From Chitinophagales bacterium (GTDB lineage: Bacteria; Bacteroidota; Bacteroidia; Chitinophagales; BACL12): a stretch of 5,604 nt of DNA. Of the stretch, positions 1-5,604 are shown one piece after another. The notes under the pieces are model-generated. The model ran no database searches. It worked only from the letters and a program-made list of their open reading frames with translations, and had not been told where the DNA came from. A program made the translations under genes and the position numbers. Position 1 is the first letter of the stretch, and each line of letters starts with the position of its first letter. The stretch lies in the NCBI GenBank assembly GCA_014380545.1, contig JACMJP010000128.1, forward strand, positions 1-5,604, given 5' to 3'.

Positions 1-1199
1 CCACCCATGGTTTCAATACCCAGGCTTAAAGGCGTAACGTCTAACAGCAATACATCTTTTACTTCACCGGTCATAACACCACCTTGTATAGCGGCACCAA
101 TGGCAACTACTTCATCGGGGTTAACACCACGGTTAGGTTTTTTACCAAAGAACTTTTCTACAATTTCCAATACTTTAGGAATACGGCTGCTACCACCCAC
201 CATAATGATCTCATCAATTTCGCTGGTATTCATGCCGGCATCTTTCAATGCGGCTTCGCATGGTTTTAAGCAACGCTCAAATAATTTATCGGCCAGTGCT
301 TCAAATTTTGCACGGGTTAATTTTTTAACCAAATGCTTGGGCACGCCATCAACCGCTGTTACATAGGGCAGGTTAATTTCTGTTTCGGTAGAAGATGATA
401 ATTCTACCTTAGCTTTTTCTGATGCTTCTTTTAAACGCTGTAAAGCCATAGGGTCTTTACGTAAGTCTATCGCTTCGTCGGCTTTAAATTCGTCTGCCAG
501 CCAATCCATAATTACTTTATCAAAATCATCGCCACCAAGATGCGTATCGCCATTTGTACTTTTTACTTCAAACACACCTTCACCAAGCTCAAGAATAGAA
601 ATATCAAATGTTCCACCACCAAGATCGAACACTGCAATTTTCATATCCTTGCTGCGCTTGTCCATGCCGTAAGCAAGAGCGGCAGCAGTTGGCTCATTGA
701 TAATTCTTTTAACAGTTAATCCTGCAATTTCGCCGGCTTCTTTTGTAGCCTGACGCTGACTATCATTAAAATATGCAGGCACTGTAATTACTGCTTCAGT
801 AACTTCAGTACCGAGATAATCTTCTGCAGTCTTTTTCATTTTCTGTAATACCATTGCAGAAATTTCCTGCGGAGTATATAAGCGGTCAGCAATTTTTACT
901 CTTGCAGTATCATTATCACCCCGCACCACTTCATAGCTGATCATATTTAATTCGCTGGATACTTCACTGTAGCGATGTCCCATAAATCTTTTAATACTTG
1001 CTATTGTTTTGCGGGGATTGGTAATTGCCTGGCGTTTTGCAGGGTCACCTATTTTGCGTTCTCCATTATCTAAAAATGCTACGATAGAGGGAGTGGTTCT
1101 TCTTCCTTCATCGTTTGGAATTACAACCGGTTCGTTACCTTCCATTACGGCAACACAACTGTTTGTGGTTCCTAAATCTATTCCAATTATTTTTCCCAT
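1..1199 (-). CDS. dnaK: Molecular chaperone DnaK (Hsp70), N-terminal 399 residues, 3' end outside window
   Basis: This is the ATP-dependent cytoplasmic chaperone that binds exposed hydrophobic peptides together with DnaJ and GrpE. The frame is open from ATG at 1199 to the window edge, so it has no stop here. Read from the start, the protein begins MGKIIGIDLGTTNSCVAV, the Hsp70 phosphate-1 motif. Further landmarks are Lys70 (catalytic lysine, in TIASIKRF), VPAY near 140, INEPTAAALAYG near 167-178, the phosphate-2 loop FDLGGGTFD at 191-199, THLGGDDFD at 219-227, and the adenosine motif IMVGGSSRIP at 331-340. The interdomain linker DVLLLDV is at 381-387, and the first substrate-domain residues (TPLSLGIETMGG) end the window. 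Bacterial DnaK is usually about 640 residues, so the lid and most of the substrate domain lie outside. All catalytic positions appear intact. The start is fixed by family alignment; no Shine-Dalgarno is visible, only an A/T-rich leader. It is 159 bases from the toxin gene and is probably transcribed separately. Confidence 0.98.
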   Translation of the reverse strand, partial: MGKIIGIDLGTTNSCVAVMEGNEPVVIPNDEGRRTTPSIVAFLDNGERKIGDPAKRQAITNPRKTIASIKRFMGHRYSEVSSELNMISYEVVRGDNDTARVKIADRLYTPQEISAMVLQKMKKTAEDYLGTEVTEAVITVPAYFNDSQRQATKEAGEIAGLTVKRIINEPTAAALAYGMDKRSKDMKIAVFDLGGGTFDISILELGEGVFEVKSTNGDTHLGGDDFDKVIMDWLADEFKADEAIDLRKDPMALQRLKEASEKAKVELSSSTETEINLPYVTAVDGVPKHLVKKLTRAKFEALADKLFERCLKPCEAALKDAGMNTSEIDEIIMVGGSSRIPKVLEIVEKFFGKKPNRGVNPDEVVAIGAAIQGGVMTGEVKDVLLLDVTPLSLGIETMG

Positions 1200-1233
1200 G
1201 ATTATTAGTTTTTTTATTATGCTGACTGTCATT

Positions 1234-1249
1234 GTCAATCATAATGCCA
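1234..1249 (-). promoter_or_regulatory. Sigma-54-like -24/-12 promoter candidate for dnaK
   Basis: On the minus strand this reads TGGCATTATGATTGAC. It fits the sigma-54 layout (TGGCACG-N4-TTGCW) in its TGGCA block, in its TTG, and in the 11-base start-to-start spacing. It fails at the -12 GC, which is GA here, and at the C and G that normally follow TGGCA. The implied start of transcription, near 1223, would leave a leader of about 23 bases before the dnaK ATG, which is sensible. A 9-base palindrome, TGACTGTCA (1223-1231), lies at that point and could be an operator. No CIRCE element (TTAGCACTC-N9-GAGTGCTAA) and no TAnnTTTG element are present in the gap. The -12 mismatch makes this tentative. 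Confidence 0.3.
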
Positions 1250-1261
1250 TTGGAATTTTTG

Positions 1262-1327
1262 ATGAGTTTGTGGCAGAATGCAGTATTAATGAGGGGTTTG
1301 AAGGTGGGAGGTTATGACAAGATGGCA
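1262..1327 (-). promoter_or_regulatory. Two copies of TGCCA-N5-TCAT upstream of dnaK
   Basis: On the minus strand, TGCCATCTTGTCAT (1327-1314) and TGCCACAAACTCAT (1275-1262) share the pattern TGCCA-N5-TCAT. They are 52 bases apart, about five helical turns, and lie upstream of the sigma-54-like element. An activator of that sigma factor, or another stress regulator, could bind such paired sites. This reading is inference from spacing and position; I cannot name a regulator, and chance in a 159-base gap is not excluded. Confidence 0.25.
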
Positions 1328-1358
1328 AGAGAATATAGTTTCAGGAGCTAAGTGTGCT

Positions 1359-1688
1359 TTATCTTATTCTTTTTACTTTCTTTATGATCTTCGGGTTTCT
1401 TTTTGTGTGGAATAAGCTTAATACTTCGAGAGTATTTGGTTTTATTTTATAAACTATCCAATAATTCTTTTTCCAGATAATGTTCCTGTAAACTTGATTC
1501 TTAGTTCTGAGATATCTGTTCTCTGGATGGTGTAAATAATCGACAGGAATTGTTTCTACAATATCAACAAATTCAACTGCAAATTTTAATGCATAAGTCT
1601 TTGAATAATTCTCCGTAAGATATTCCAATTCATTTTCCAGATCTTTCCAGGCAGCTTCTTTGATAATCAATTTCCTTTCCTTGCCCAT
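1359..1688 (-). CDS. RelE/ParE-superfamily toxin of a type II toxin-antitoxin module
   Basis: This 109-residue basic protein has the shape of the RelE/ParE superfamily. It has an N-terminal amphipathic region with KEAAWKDLENELEYL (10-24), a helix through about residue 47, then Arg68 in YRNIIWKKNYWIVYKI (67-82) as the central beta strands. The C-terminal strand LSLFHTKRNPKIIKK (90-104) is the typical Bacteroidota ending (FHT.RNP). Members either inhibit DNA gyrase (ParE) or cleave mRNA on the ribosome (RelE); the sequence alone does not decide which. The gene overlaps the antitoxin by 22 bases. ATG at 1688 is the only ATG near the 5' end, but a TTG at 1670-1668 that overlaps the antitoxin stop (TTGA), just after the purine tract AAGGAAAGGAAA, would give a 103-residue product lacking six N-terminal residues. 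Both starts keep the whole fold. The protein looks intact and probably active, since no core strand is missing. Confidence 0.85.
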   Translation of the reverse strand: MGKERKLIIKEAAWKDLENELEYLTENYSKTYALKFAVEFVDIVETIPVDYLHHPENRYLRTKNQVYRNIIWKKNYWIVYKIKPNTLEVLSLFHTKRNPKIIKKVKRIR

Positions 1689-1882
1689 GCTGCAATGCGA
1701 TGTTTTACTTCATCTAAAGAAAGGGATTTGGATTCTTCTGCCTTTTTAATTTTCTCAACAAATACTGCAGCATCTGTTTTTTCTTCCTCAAATTTGTTTA
1801 TATCCACAAAGTCAAGTGATTTTAAATGATCAAGCAGTGCCTTGCCTTTTTTACCTGATTTTATTTTTAATACATATGTCAT
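1667..1882 (-). CDS. Putative antitoxin of the RelE/ParE-type module
   Basis: This 71-residue protein starts MTYVLKIKSGKKGKALLDHL and is called an antitoxin from its position directly upstream of the toxin, its size and its layout. The first 28 residues look like a compact domain (YVLKIKSGKKGKALLDHLKSLDFV). They are followed by a charged Glu/Lys-rich helical stretch (31-55), and then SLSLDEVKHRIAAWARKG (53-70), an amphipathic end of the sort that wraps its toxin. I see no clear ribbon-helix-helix, AbrB/MazE or Phd DNA-binding motif, so autoregulation is unproven. The gene order, antitoxin first with overlapping frames, suggests translational coupling. ATG at 1882 is chosen because the family-like YVLKIKSGKKG motif begins right after it and a promoter-like element lies 19 bases upstream. 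The exact antitoxin family is not identified. Confidence 0.75.
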   Translation of the reverse strand: MTYVLKIKSGKKGKALLDHLKSLDFVDINKFEEEKTDAAVFVEKIKKAEESKSLSLDEVKHRIAAWARKGN

Positions 1883-1901
1883 CTGTAAAAAATTATTATT
1901 A

Positions 1902-1935
1902 CAAATTTAAACTCTTTTTTAATTGAACCGTCAAA
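1902..1935 (-). promoter_or_regulatory. Bacteroidota-type promoter for the toxin-antitoxin operon
   Basis: On the minus strand a perfect TAnnTTTG -7 element (TAAATTTG, 1909-1902) is preceded by TTTG (1935-1932) with 22 bases between them. This is close to the known Bacteroidota primary sigma layout (TTTG, about 20 bases, TAnnTTTG). The -7 box ends 19 bases before the antitoxin ATG. Its place between the T9SS gene stop (1948) and the antitoxin start gives the module its own promoter within a 65-base gap. The spacer is slightly long. Confidence 0.5.
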
Positions 1936-1947
1936 TCCCCGATATAA

Positions 1948-3513
1948 TTATCTCACCAAAGTCAGTTGCCTTATTATACTTTTTTCACCTGCAGTAATTT
2001 CTACATTATAAATTCCGCTTTGTAATGATGAAAGATCAAGTTCAATTTTTCCTGTTTGTATATTGCCGATATTTTTAATCATCATTTCTTCTCCGGTAAT
2101 ATTTAATACCCGGATATATACTGCATATGTTTTATCAAGATTAAAATCAATAACTGCATTTGCAGATGCTGGGTTAGGATAAATTTGAGTATTTGCAAAC
2201 AGTATGTCTTCTTCATCTATTTTGTCAAATGTTATAACCGTTGTATAAACGTCACTACCGCAATCATTAGTAACTGTCAGTGTTACAGAATATGTATCAG
2301 TTTCCTCATACGTATGAGTAGGGCTTACAATAGTTGATGTGGTTCCATCTCCGAAATTCCACAAATAACTTGTTCCCTCGGTAGATGTATTTGTAAATGT
2401 AAAAGTTAATCCTACTGGAGTATAAGTGAAACTTGCAATTGGAAAATAATTAACTGTAACAGCAATTGATTCTGTAATTGTACATCCTGCTAAATTGGTA
2501 GTAACGGAATATGTTCCGCTTTCAGTAACAACTATTGTCTGTGATGTTGCACCTGTGCTCCAGCTATAAATTGAACCGGCATTTCCTGCATCAAGAATTA
2601 CTTCATCGCAGCCTGTAATATTTTCTGCTAAATTATCTTCCGGTGATTCAAGACTATTTACATTTATATCATAATTATTATTGGAAGCATCGGGATCGCT
2701 TGCTAAACTAGAATATACATTTATGCTGTGCAATCCTGTTGTAGAAAAATCTCCTGTTTCAGAAAAAGTATAAGATCCGCTTTCGCCTTCTTCCAATGTT
2801 ATAAATGCTGTTTCTGTAACGGGTGGAGCTGCATCAACTGATAAATTTACAGGAATTGCGTCTATACTTCCGGGTCCGTTATTCTGAATTGTTACAGTTA
2901 CTTCTTCACTGCTTGTCATATTGCATCCTCCAACGGGAGATGTTATTGCAGTAATTGCAACATCAATTGGTGCAGCACTTGCAGTTCCATCAAAACAACA
3001 ATTACCTCCTTCACTTATATAATATTCATCTTCATCAAAAACGCCGTATTGCAAATAAGAATATCGGAATGTACCTGTGAAAGTTGTAAGAAAATAATCA
3101 GTAAGCTGATCTACTGTATTGCATCCGCCGGGAATATAATCTGTATCACATTCATAAGCGCATATCATATAAGGATATCCGTCCGGATCATCTAATGTTA
3201 CGGGAACAATTACATTTATATCAACAATACCCATATCAACACCTGTAATACTTGTTGTTCCATCATCATCATAACCTGCATAAATAACTTCCACAACATT
3301 GTCTACATAAGCCCCTGTAATTGTTATGTTCCATGATTCATAAGAGCATAATCCTATTTTAATATTTGGAACGTCTTCATCTATATTAATTTGCAGATCG
3401 CCGCCATCATAATTTGAATAAATAATAATATTTCCGGTGGCATCGCAAATGCCCTGGGAAAATAAAGTTGCAGAAAAAAGCATTGCTGAAATAAGGAGTA
3501 TAAAATTTTTCAT
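1948..3513 (-). CDS. Secreted multidomain protein with PKD domain and T9SS type A C-terminal sorting domain
   Basis: This 521-residue protein is probably exported by Sec and then passed through the type IX secretion system to the cell surface or medium. Residues 1-20 are a signal peptide (short basic start, hydrophobic core, cut near FSQ-G). Residues 21-176 form a domain I do not recognise, rich in Asp and Gly with seven cysteines (23, 56, 118, 122, 131, 172, 173). Residues 182-285 resemble a CARDB-type beta domain (DVAITAITSP, then VTVTIQNNGPGSI). Residues 301-354 resemble an Ig-like repeat with a likely C302-C344 pair and the typical YSWSTGATSQTI. Residues 358-429 are a PKD domain with the diagnostic WNFGDG at 385-390. 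Residues 442-521 are the T9SS sorting domain: IYPNPAS, LNITGEEM, LDLSSLQSGIY and the terminal QLTLVR. No catalytic domain is visible, so adhesion, binding or a structural role is more likely than an enzyme, but that is inference. ATG at 3513 is supported by the signal peptide. It stands alone, 180 bases after the lipoprotein-like gene and 65 before the antitoxin. Confidence 0.9.
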   Translation of the reverse strand: MKNFILLISAMLFSATLFSQGICDATGNIIIYSNYDGGDLQINIDEDVPNIKIGLCSYESWNITITGAYVDNVVEVIYAGYDDDGTTSITGVDMGIVDINVIVPVTLDDPDGYPYMICAYECDTDYIPGGCNTVDQLTDYFLTTFTGTFRYSYLQYGVFDEDEYYISEGGNCCFDGTASAAPIDVAITAITSPVGGCNMTSSEEVTVTIQNNGPGSIDAIPVNLSVDAAPPVTETAFITLEEGESGSYTFSETGDFSTTGLHSINVYSSLASDPDASNNNYDINVNSLESPEDNLAENITGCDEVILDAGNAGSIYSWSTGATSQTIVVTESGTYSVTTNLAGCTITESIAVTVNYFPIASFTYTPVGLTFTFTNTSTEGTSYLWNFGDGTTSTIVSPTHTYEETDTYSVTLTVTNDCGSDVYTTVITFDKIDEEDILFANTQIYPNPASANAVIDFNLDKTYAVYIRVLNITGEEMMIKNIGNIQTGKIELDLSSLQSGIYNVEITAGEKSIIRQLTLVR

Positions 3514-3533
3514 AGATGTTGTTTTAAGTTTAT

Positions 3534-3541
3534 GAAAGATA
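3534..3541 (-). promoter_or_regulatory. Weak -7-like element before the T9SS protein gene
   Basis: TATCTTTC on the minus strand matches TAnnTTTG except at the last base and lies 20 bases before the ATG at 3513, nearly the same distance as in the toxin-antitoxin promoter. No TTTG is found at the -33 position; TTTC is the nearest match. The rest of the 180-base gap (3514-3693) is AT-rich, and I see nothing else in it beyond a short A/T palindrome. Confidence 0.25.
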
Positions 3542-3693
3542 GAAAGAATTAGATGAAAATTGAAAGACTGCAGTGTGTTGAAAATAATTCTGACAATATT
3601 ATGAGTGACGCATATTTTTAAATCAGAAACTTCACTACTTTCTCTTTGTTTCTAAAACAAAAAAAATAAAGGTTTGCTTAAAGTTATTTTATG

Positions 3694-4773
3694 TTATTCG
3701 CAATCAGGAAAAAAAGCATTGCTATTATCCGTAGCAAAATTTAACCCTCCAGTGATGGAACCGCATGCAATAGAATCTATAGTTTGTCCCTGAAGCGGGT
3801 ATATTTTCCCTTCTTTATGAAAGCGGGTGGAGAAAACACCGAGTCCACCCACAACATTTGTAAAAGGGTCTGTCACCTGTCCTTCCGTGAGGCCGAGTGT
3901 AGAGTTGTTATACTGCATATAATCATAAAGTGTTTGTCCGCCGGCATCAATAATAAACTGAACGGAATCTGCGAAGCGATAGAGATTGTCATCGGCAACG
4001 GGACTAAAATTTTCTTTTATGAAATTGTAAAATGCAGGACCGCTTACATCATAAGTAATTGTGAAACCACCATTGGTGTTGTCTGCTGCATATTCTTTTG
4101 CAAATTTCCATTCTACTTGTCCGCTATTAGTTGTCTGAAATGAATCACCTGCAGGAAAATAAATTCTGTCACGGTAGTGAAAGCGCAGGCTGAGGTCATA
4201 AAATTTTGCATCTATTGCGCTTATCCATCGCATTTCATAAGGTGTGAACATTGAAAATGTTACAGACTGCGGAAAGATGCTTTCGTCATTTGGTCTTGTA
4301 ATTTTAAATGAATCTATAATTGGAGTTTCTGCAACAGCTGTGATTCCTGTTTCGGTATTCGTAACAGTTATTCTATAAACATGTTCTGCATTTAAGTTGG
4401 CTTTAAAGCGATATAAAATGTTAGGTGCTGATGCAAAAATGCCGTCTGTATTTTTTGGTATGCCGAGTGTATCGCCATTTACTCTCTCAACTAAATAAGC
4501 ATCTACTACCCCCCCGAAAATTAATTCTTCGAGTTTAACGGTTAATTCATTGCCATAATAAATTTCGTTTGGATCTGATGCCATGGTGATAGCATCTATT
4601 TCATCATTTAAAAATGCACGGTTAATTCGAATGTAATGTATACTGTCGCTCTGGCTTAATAAAGCATAGATAACAGGTGATTCTTTAAAATCTGCATTTA
4701 AATCGAAATCGGTAGAACAATCCTGAAATAAAAATGCGGCACACATGCCGGCAGCAAACAGCCATCTTTTCAT
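3694..4773 (-). CDS. Probable surface lipoprotein, DUF4249-like; paralog of the upstream partial gene
   Basis: This 359-residue envelope protein has unknown function. Residues 1-18 (MKRWLFAAGMCAAFLFQD) form a short signal peptide ending at Cys19. The residue before the cysteine is Asp, not the usual small residue, so lipidation is likely but not certain. The next residues, STDFD, are acidic and resemble the surface-export signal described for Bacteroidota lipoproteins (SDDFE in Flavobacterium). A beta-rich body follows: VIYALLSQSDSIHYIRINRAFL (33-54, with the split repeat of short strands), an Ig-like stretch near 120-150, and a C-terminal part with NVVGGLGVFSTRF (306-318) that recalls DUF4249 lipoproteins. 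DUF4249 is assigned from memory of such motifs and is tentative. The only cysteines after Cys19 are 337 and 358. ATG at 4773 is chosen over the ATG at 4890 because it begins the signal peptide, while the longer form would translate the intergenic repeat and promoter. A run of seven G (4515-4509) encodes Gly87-Gly88. Confidence 0.8.
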   Translation of the reverse strand: MKRWLFAAGMCAAFLFQDCSTDFDLNADFKESPVIYALLSQSDSIHYIRINRAFLNDEIDAITMASDPNEIYYGNELTVKLEELIFGGVVDAYLVERVNGDTLGIPKNTDGIFASAPNILYRFKANLNAEHVYRITVTNTETGITAVAETPIIDSFKITRPNDESIFPQSVTFSMFTPYEMRWISAIDAKFYDLSLRFHYRDRIYFPAGDSFQTTNSGQVEWKFAKEYAADNTNGGFTITYDVSGPAFYNFIKENFSPVADDNLYRFADSVQFIIDAGGQTLYDYMQYNNSTLGLTEGQVTDPFTNVVGGLGVFSTRFHKEGKIYPLQGQTIDSIACGSITGGLNFATDNSNAFFPDCE

Positions 4774-4779
4774 ACAGGG

Positions 4780-4787
4780 CAAAGATA
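4780..4787 (-). promoter_or_regulatory. Perfect TAnnTTTG -7 element right against the lipoprotein-like gene start
   Basis: TATCTTTG on the minus strand matches the Bacteroidota -7 consensus fully and ends only six bases before ATG 4773. If used, the message would be leaderless or nearly so. The expected -33 TTTG is not present; TTTACA is the nearest sequence, at about 18 bases. The match also speaks against the longer reading frame that starts at 4890. A chance match of this degenerate motif is possible in AT-rich DNA. Confidence 0.4.
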
Positions 4788-4800
4788 AGGATTTTAAAAA

Positions 4801-4834
4801 GTGTAAAGTATCAGGGGGGTGTAAAAGTTGCAGG
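4801..4834 (-). repeat. Tandem imperfect direct repeat upstream of the lipoprotein-like gene
   Basis: On the plus strand GTGTAAAGTATCAGG (4801-4815) and GTGTAAAAGTTGCAGG (4819-4834) agree at 13 of 16 aligned positions with one gap, with an 18-base period. They are separated by part of a run of six G (4814-4819). They sit just upstream of the -7-like element, where an activator or repressor could bind, but no regulator is identified. Confidence 0.4.
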
Positions 4835-4841
4835 AAGCACA

Positions 4842-4942
4842 GAGCAGTTCTTAGTGGGCAGTTGGCAGTATTCAGTTCTTCATGAATCATTAATTAATAT
4901 TCAAACTGGGGACTGCTCAACGCCAACTGCTCACTGAATACT
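4842..4942. repeat. Mosaic of inverted and direct repeats between the two paralogs
   Basis: Two inverted pairs are present. AGTGGGCAGTTGGC (4853-4866) pairs with GCCAACTGCTCACT (4922-4935) at 13 of 14 positions, and AGTATTCAGT (4867-4876) pairs with ACTGAATACT (4933-4942) at 10 of 10. The arms are ordered A-B...A'-B', so the two pairings cross instead of nesting. Short direct repeats are also present: CAGTTCTT at 4845 and 4873, ACTGCTCA at 4912 and 4926, with GAGCAGT (4842-4848) as an inverted copy of the latter. The centre holds the palindrome ATTAATTAAT (4889-4898). The block begins at the stop codon of the upstream gene. It looks like a dispersed intergenic repeat family built on an AGTTGGCAGT-type unit, not a simple terminator, since no clean stem followed by a T tract is seen. 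Confidence 0.7.
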
Positions 4943-5604
4943 CATTCACAACCTGGATAATATGGATTGTATATGCTGGAAGTGAAATTTAAATGACGGG
5001 TGATATTTCCGCATGCAAGTGAATCGAGTGAATCAAGTGTTAAACCAATTGAATCAAGCTCAACACTGTATCGTGAGGAAAAAATACCAAAGCCGTTTTT
5101 AATATTTGTATATTGATTTGTTGCGTATAATTCTGCAAGACCTGATAGCGCATATCCATTTATATAAAAATAATAAAGATCAATTGCACCTGCATAAAAA
5201 TAATAATTGATGCTGAGGAATGTTCGGTGTATATTTTCATTATCTTCAATATGGTTATTTGAGAATGTATAAAAAGAATAGCGGGGAATTGAATGCGCTA
5301 TATTTCCATAACCTGTAAGATTGTCTGCGATCTTGCTGTCGAATATTTGCCAGTTGAGAATATGTGTTGATGAATCGCCTGTAATTATATTTTTTTCAGC
5401 ATAATTAAATTCCATTTGTAATTCATAAATTTTTCCGTTGATAGCGTATTTACATTGGTAACTGATATCGCCGGTATCTGCAATATTTTCATATGCTGTT
5501 AACTCTGATGGTGACATCGTTTTATATGGATGTACTAATTGTGTTGTTGCTGATAGTGTATCGCCGGTAATATGATTGATAACAAATAAATGATATGTTG
5601 CTTC
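4942..5604 (-). CDS. C-terminal part of a DUF4249-like protein, paralog of the downstream gene; start outside window
   Basis: The frame is open to the window edge with no stop for 29 codons upstream of the first ATG at 5517, so that ATG is internal and the gene continues beyond 5604. The visible 220 residues align along their length with the neighbouring protein. YHLFVINHITGDTLSATT matches YRITVTNTETGITAVAET, KIYELQMEFNY matches KFYDLSLRFHY, GFGIFSSRY matches GLGVFSTRF, and the last 26 residues are 13 of 26 identical without gaps. Both proteins end in Cys-Glu-stop. Cysteines 198 and 219 of this fragment correspond to 337 and 358 of the neighbour, with the same 21-residue interval; Cys51 is extra. 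By analogy the missing part should contain a lipoprotein signal. A small codon repeat (GAATC at 5021, 5030 and 5051 on the plus strand) encodes Asp-Ser pairs at 184-195. Function is unknown. DUF4249-type genes often follow TonB-dependent receptor genes, which would lie outside this window. Confidence 0.8.
   Translation of the reverse strand, partial: EATYHLFVINHITGDTLSATTQLVHPYKTMSPSELTAYENIADTGDISYQCKYAINGKIYELQMEFNYAEKNIITGDSSTHILNWQIFDSKIADNLTGYGNIAHSIPRYSFYTFSNNHIEDNENIHRTFLSINYYFYAGAIDLYYFYINGYALSGLAELYATNQYTNIKNGFGIFSSRYSVELDSIGLTLDSLDSLACGNITRHLNFTSSIYNPYYPGCE

Noticed and set aside
7..366. Plus-strand open frame of 119 codons, and a similar one at 84-269
   Set aside because: Both lie antisense to dnaK, whose protein match is certain, and resemble no protein.
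1009..1317. Plus-strand open frame of 102 codons spanning the dnaK start and its upstream gap
   Set aside because: It is antisense to the conserved DnaK N-terminus over most of its length and has no recognisable features.
1200..1358. CIRCE operator upstream of dnaK
   Set aside because: No TTAGCACTC / GAGTGCTAA inverted repeat or close variant is present on either strand.
3645..3661. Perfect 7-base A/T palindrome (TTTGTTT-CTA-AAACAAA) as a terminator
   Set aside because: The stem has one G-C pair only, and on the transcribed minus strand the T tract precedes the stem instead of following it.
3784..4143. Plus-strand open frame of 119 codons
   Set aside because: It is antisense to the lipoprotein-like gene, whose paralogy with its neighbour shows that the minus strand is coding.
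4774..4890. Longer start (ATG at 4890) for the lipoprotein-like gene
   Set aside because: The extra 39 residues come from the repeat block and promoter-like DNA and would bury the signal peptide that begins at ATG 4773.
4734..4937. Plus-strand open frame of 67 codons
   Set aside because: It is made largely from the intergenic repeat and the reverse of a signal peptide coding stretch.
5515..5517. ATG at 5517 as the true start of the upstream paralog
   Set aside because: The frame continues open to the edge, and the residues before this ATG align with the neighbouring paralog, so the Met is internal.

Overview
The window looks like chromosomal DNA from a member of the Bacteroidota. The signs are an AT-rich composition, starts without clear Shine-Dalgarno sites, TAnnTTTG-type promoter elements, a secreted protein ending in a type IX secretion (T9SS) sorting domain, and tandem lipoprotein-like genes of a kind common in that phylum. 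The order or family cannot be fixed from this sequence. All six genes lie on the minus strand, so transcription runs from high to low coordinates. No RNA gene, insertion sequence or CRISPR array was seen, and no gap between genes exceeds 300 bases.

Layout, in direction of transcription: (1) 5604-4942, the C-terminal 220 residues of a gene whose start is outside the window. (2) A 168-base gap with a mosaic of inverted and direct repeats, two tandem half-conserved sites and a promoter-like element right against the next start. (3) 4773-3694, a 359-residue probable lipoprotein that is a paralog of gene 1. (4) A 180-base AT-rich gap. (5) 3513-1948, a 521-residue T9SS cargo protein with signal peptide, an unrecognised Cys- and Asp-rich N-terminal domain, CARDB-like, Ig-like and PKD domains, and a sorting domain. 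(6) 1882-1359, a two-gene toxin-antitoxin module (antitoxin first, 22-base overlap) with its own promoter-like sequence. (7) A 159-base gap and then dnaK from 1199, cut by the window edge after 399 codons.

The genes do not form one pathway. The two paralogs and the T9SS protein are envelope or surface products, the toxin-antitoxin pair is a small self-contained module, and dnaK is a housekeeping chaperone that probably has its own stress-type promoter. The most useful points for follow-up are the tandem paralogs with an invariant C-terminal cysteine pair, the unrecognised N-terminal domain of the T9SS protein, the crossing inverted repeats between the paralogs, and the unexplained motifs upstream of dnaK. 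I see no convincing evidence for a wholly new system.
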